NCBI GenBank assembly: GCA_945870555.1
Contig: CAMBSI010000007.1
Coordinates: forward strand, 1 to 32,268
DNA length: 32,268 nucleotides
Direction of reading: 5' to 3'
Source: Staphylococcus epidermidis
Lineage (GTDB): Bacteria; Bacillota_I; Bacilli_A; RFN20; CAG-826
Shown here: in pieces, positions 30,045 through 32,268 of the stretch
How the letters are laid out: each line of letters opens with the position of its first letter
How positions within the stretch are numbered: the first letter of the stretch is position 1
The notes under the pieces: model-generated
What the model saw: the letters and a program-made list of their open reading frames with translations, nothing else
What the model was told of the DNA's origin: nothing
Database searches by the model: none
Made by a program: the position numbers and the translations under genes

Positions 30045-30070
30045 AAGTCGGGAACCGACTTTTTTTCTTT
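30045..30070 (+). terminator. Rho-independent terminator of the small-ORF unit
   Basis: AAGTCGG-GAA-CCGACTT followed by TTTTTTCTTT. Confidence 0.88.
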
Positions 30071-30103
30071 TAAGGCGTCAAAATGTTTACAACGTTACTT
30101 AAT

Positions 30104-30130
30104 TTAGCACTCTCAATTGACATCTGCTAA
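30104..30130. promoter_or_regulatory. CIRCE-like element 1 (HrcA), overlapping the -35
   Basis: TTAGCACTC-N9-ATCTGCTAA; left arm perfect, right arm 6/9 matches to GAGTGCTAA, canonical 27-bp spacing. Confidence 0.7.
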
Positions 30131-30145
30131 AATGACGTTTATAGT
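30117..30145 (+). promoter_or_regulatory. clpB promoter TTGACA-N17-TATAGT
   Basis: -35 TTGACA 30117-30122, -10 TATAGT 30140-30145. Confidence 0.85.
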
Positions 30146-30149
30146 ATCT

Positions 30150-30175
30150 TTAGCAGTTAAAAATAAGAGTGCTAA
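30150..30175. promoter_or_regulatory. CIRCE-like element 2 (HrcA), spanning the TSS to the RBS
   Basis: TTAGCAGTT-N8-GAGTGCTAA; right arm perfect, spacer one nt shorter than canonical. Confidence 0.65.
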
Positions 30176-30185
30176 GGAGAACACC

Positions 30186-32268
30186 ATGGAATTACCGATT
30201 GATTACTCAAAAGATGAAAAAGTATTAGAAAAATTCGGTCGAAACATCAATGATCAAGTCATTAAAGGCAAAGTAGATCCTGTGATTGGCAGAGACGAAG
30301 AAATTCGAAAAATCATTCAAATTCTTGCGAGAAAAAATAAGAACAATGTCATCTTACTTGGTGAACCAGGGGTCGGTAAAACCGCGATCATTGAGGGCCT
30401 TGCTCAACGAATTTTACGCCAAGATGTTCCAACCACACTAAAAGATAAAATTATTTATGAATTGGATATGGGCGCATTAATCGCTGGAGCAAAATTCCGT
30501 GGTGAATTCGAAGAACGATTAAAAGCAGTCCTTAATAAAATTAAAGCTTCAGAAGGGAAAATCATTCTCTTTATCGATGAAATTCATAGCATCGTTGGCG
30601 CGGGTCGAACCGATGGAGCCATGGATGCATCAAACATTCTAAAACCGTTGTTGGCGCGCGGGGAAATTGATTGTATTGGGGCGACAACGTTAAATGAATA
30701 TCGCCAATATATCGAAAAAGATCGGGCATTAGAACGACGGTTTCAACCTTTGATGGTGTTAGAACCTACCGTCGAAGATACGATTTCAATTTTAAGAGGG
30801 ATTAAATCACGCTATGAATCCCATCATGGTGTCAAAATCACCGATGAAGCACTTGTTGCAGCTGCGACGTTATCAACCCGTTATCTCACCTCACGTTTCT
30901 TACCAGATAAAGCGATTGATTTAGTCGATGAAGCCTCCGCGATGACGCGTGTGCAAATTGAGTCGATGCCGACTGAATTAGATGAAGTCGATCGAAAAAT
31001 TCGTCAACTTGAAATTGAAAAATTTGCGTTGAGTAAAGAAGAAGACCCAATTTCCAAGTCTCGATTTGTGAAAATCAGTGATGAACTTGAGGTTCTTAAA
31101 AAGAGTTACAGTGCCAAAAAACAAAAATGGCAAGAAGAAAAAACCCAACTTTTAGACATCAAAACGTTGAAAGATACGATTCATCAAACCAAACTTAAGC
31201 TTGATCAAGCTTTCACCAATGGAGATTATCAAAAGGCCTCAGAACTCCAATATGGCAAGCTCCCTGAACTTGATAAAAAGTTGACGTTACTTGAAAATAA
31301 AACACGAAAAGGTCGAATGTTATCAGAAATTGTCACCGAAGAAGAAATTGCAAAAATCGTTTCCAAAATGACTCGGATTCCGCTGAGTAGGATTATTCAA
31401 GGTGAAAAGGATAAAGTCCTCAGCCTGAAGGAAAAAATGCTTCAACGGGTCGTCGGTCAAGATGATGCCGTGACGATGGTGACCGATGCGATTATTCGTC
31501 AACGCGCCGGTATTCAAGATGCCAAGCGACCCATTGGTACGTTTATGTTTTTAGGTCCCACGGGCGTCGGTAAAACCGAAGTTGCCAAGAGTTTAGCTGA
31601 AGGATTATTTGACAATGAAAACCAAATCATCCGCATCGATATGTCCGAATATATGGAGAAATTCTCCGTTTCAAGATTAATCGGTTCACCTCCAGGATAT
31701 GTCGGCTATGAAGAAGGTGGCCAACTAACGGAAAAAGTTAGACGGGCACCGTATAGCATTATTCTTTTTGATGAAATTGAAAAAGCACATCCGGAAGTTT
31801 TTAATCTGTTATTACAAGTCTTGGATGAAGGGCGATTGACCGATGCTCAAGGTAGGCTGATTGATTTTCGTAACACCGTCATCATCATGACTTCCAACCT
31901 TGGATCTGAATTTTTACTTGAAGGTAAAAAGGACGCCGTGGAAGATTTGCTTCATCGAACGTTTAAACCTGAGTTCCTTAATCGTATTGATGAAATCGTA
32001 TACTTCAATCCATTAGACAAAGATGTCCAAGGATTAATTGTTTCCCGTATGCTTTCACAATTAGAAAATCACCTTGAAAAACAAGGAATCCTTATTAACT
32101 TTACCGAAGCAGTTGAGGAAGAAGTCATTTCCCAAGCATTTAGCAAAGAATATGGGGCGCGACCCCTTCGCCGTTTTATCCAAAAAGAAATTGAAACCTT
32201 TCTTGCAAAAAATTTGATCCAAGGAAAAATACTTTCAAAAGTACCGGTTACGATTGATGTGAAAAACC
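30186..32268 (+). CDS. clpB: ClpB-type AAA+ disaggregase lacking the N-terminal domain (3' truncated by window)
   Basis: The ORF begins just before NBD1: '[38 protein letters not shown]', then a long M-domain, then NBD2 '[21 protein letters not shown]', '[20 protein letters not shown]', '[14 protein letters not shown]'. It runs off the window end, which explains its absence from the ORF track. Confidence 0.93.
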   Translation, partial: MELPIDYSKDEKVLEKFGRNINDQVIKGKVDPVIGRDEEIRKIIQILARKNKNNVILLGEPGVGKTAIIEGLAQRILRQDVPTTLKDKIIYELDMGALIAGAKFRGEFEERLKAVLNKIKASEGKIILFIDEIHSIVGAGRTDGAMDASNILKPLLARGEIDCIGATTLNEYRQYIEKDRALERRFQPLMVLEPTVEDTISILRGIKSRYESHHGVKITDEALVAAATLSTRYLTSRFLPDKAIDLVDEASAMTRVQIESMPTELDEVDRKIRQLEIEKFALSKEEDPISKSRFVKISDELEVLKKSYSAKKQKWQEEKTQLLDIKTLKDTIHQTKLKLDQAFTNGDYQKASELQYGKLPELDKKLTLLENKTRKGRMLSEIVTEEEIAKIVSKMTRIPLSRIIQGEKDKVLSLKEKMLQRVVGQDDAVTMVTDAIIRQRAGIQDAKRPIGTFMFLGPTGVGKTEVAKSLAEGLFDNENQIIRIDMSEYMEKFSVSRLIGSPPGYVGYEEGGQLTEKVRRAPYSIILFDEIEKAHPEVFNLLLQVLDEGRLTDAQGRLIDFRNTVIIMTSNLGSEFLLEGKKDAVEDLLHRTFKPEFLNRIDEIVYFNPLDKDVQGLIVSRMLSQLENHLEKQGILINFTEAVEEEVISQAFSKEYGARPLRRFIQKEIETFLAKNLIQGKILSKVPVTIDVKN

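Noticed and set aside
29788-30046. 58-aa ORF flanked by inverted repeats interpreted as a MITE/IS element
   Set aside because: The complementary blocks are not in mirror order, no target-site duplication is visible, and the unit has its own cre/promoter/terminator logic.

Overview
The window looks like chromosomal DNA from a low/mid-GC Firmicute or Mollicute-related bacterium. It uses TGA as a stop codon, carries a ClpB lacking the N-domain, and has CIRCE-like operators. (1) ~1-17.2 kb, + strand: a tightly packed carbohydrate locus. It holds the end of a DUF5696-like protein, two MalF/MalG-type ABC permeases, a lipoprotein GH144-like enzyme, a multi-module CBM-like lipoprotein, a second leaderless GH144-like enzyme, GH13, a LacI regulator, GH3, a GH94-like 1,2-beta-oligoglucan phosphorylase and a CotH-kinase lipoprotein. 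The best-supported reading is a beta-1,2-glucan/sophoro-oligosaccharide utilisation system. (2) 17.2-18.9 kb: a DEAD-box RNA helicase with a repetitive disordered tail and an SD-sequestering leader hairpin. (3) 18.9-25.7 kb, - strand: a complete F1Fo ATP synthase operon (atpIBEFHAGDC). Its c-subunit carries a predicted two-carboxylate Na+ site. (4) 25.8-29.6 kb, + strand: prs, Fe-ADH, a GPx-like gene and a galactokinase-like GHMP protein with replaced catalytic residues. (5) 29.7-30.07 kb: a small transcription unit absent from the supplied ORF track. It has two cre sites, a promoter, a 58-aa ORF with a strong SD, a terminator, and unusual 5'/3' complementarities. (6) 30.1 kb to end: clpB (delta-N) behind a double CIRCE-like operator that brackets a sigma-A-type promoter. 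All calls were read by eye; no searches were run.
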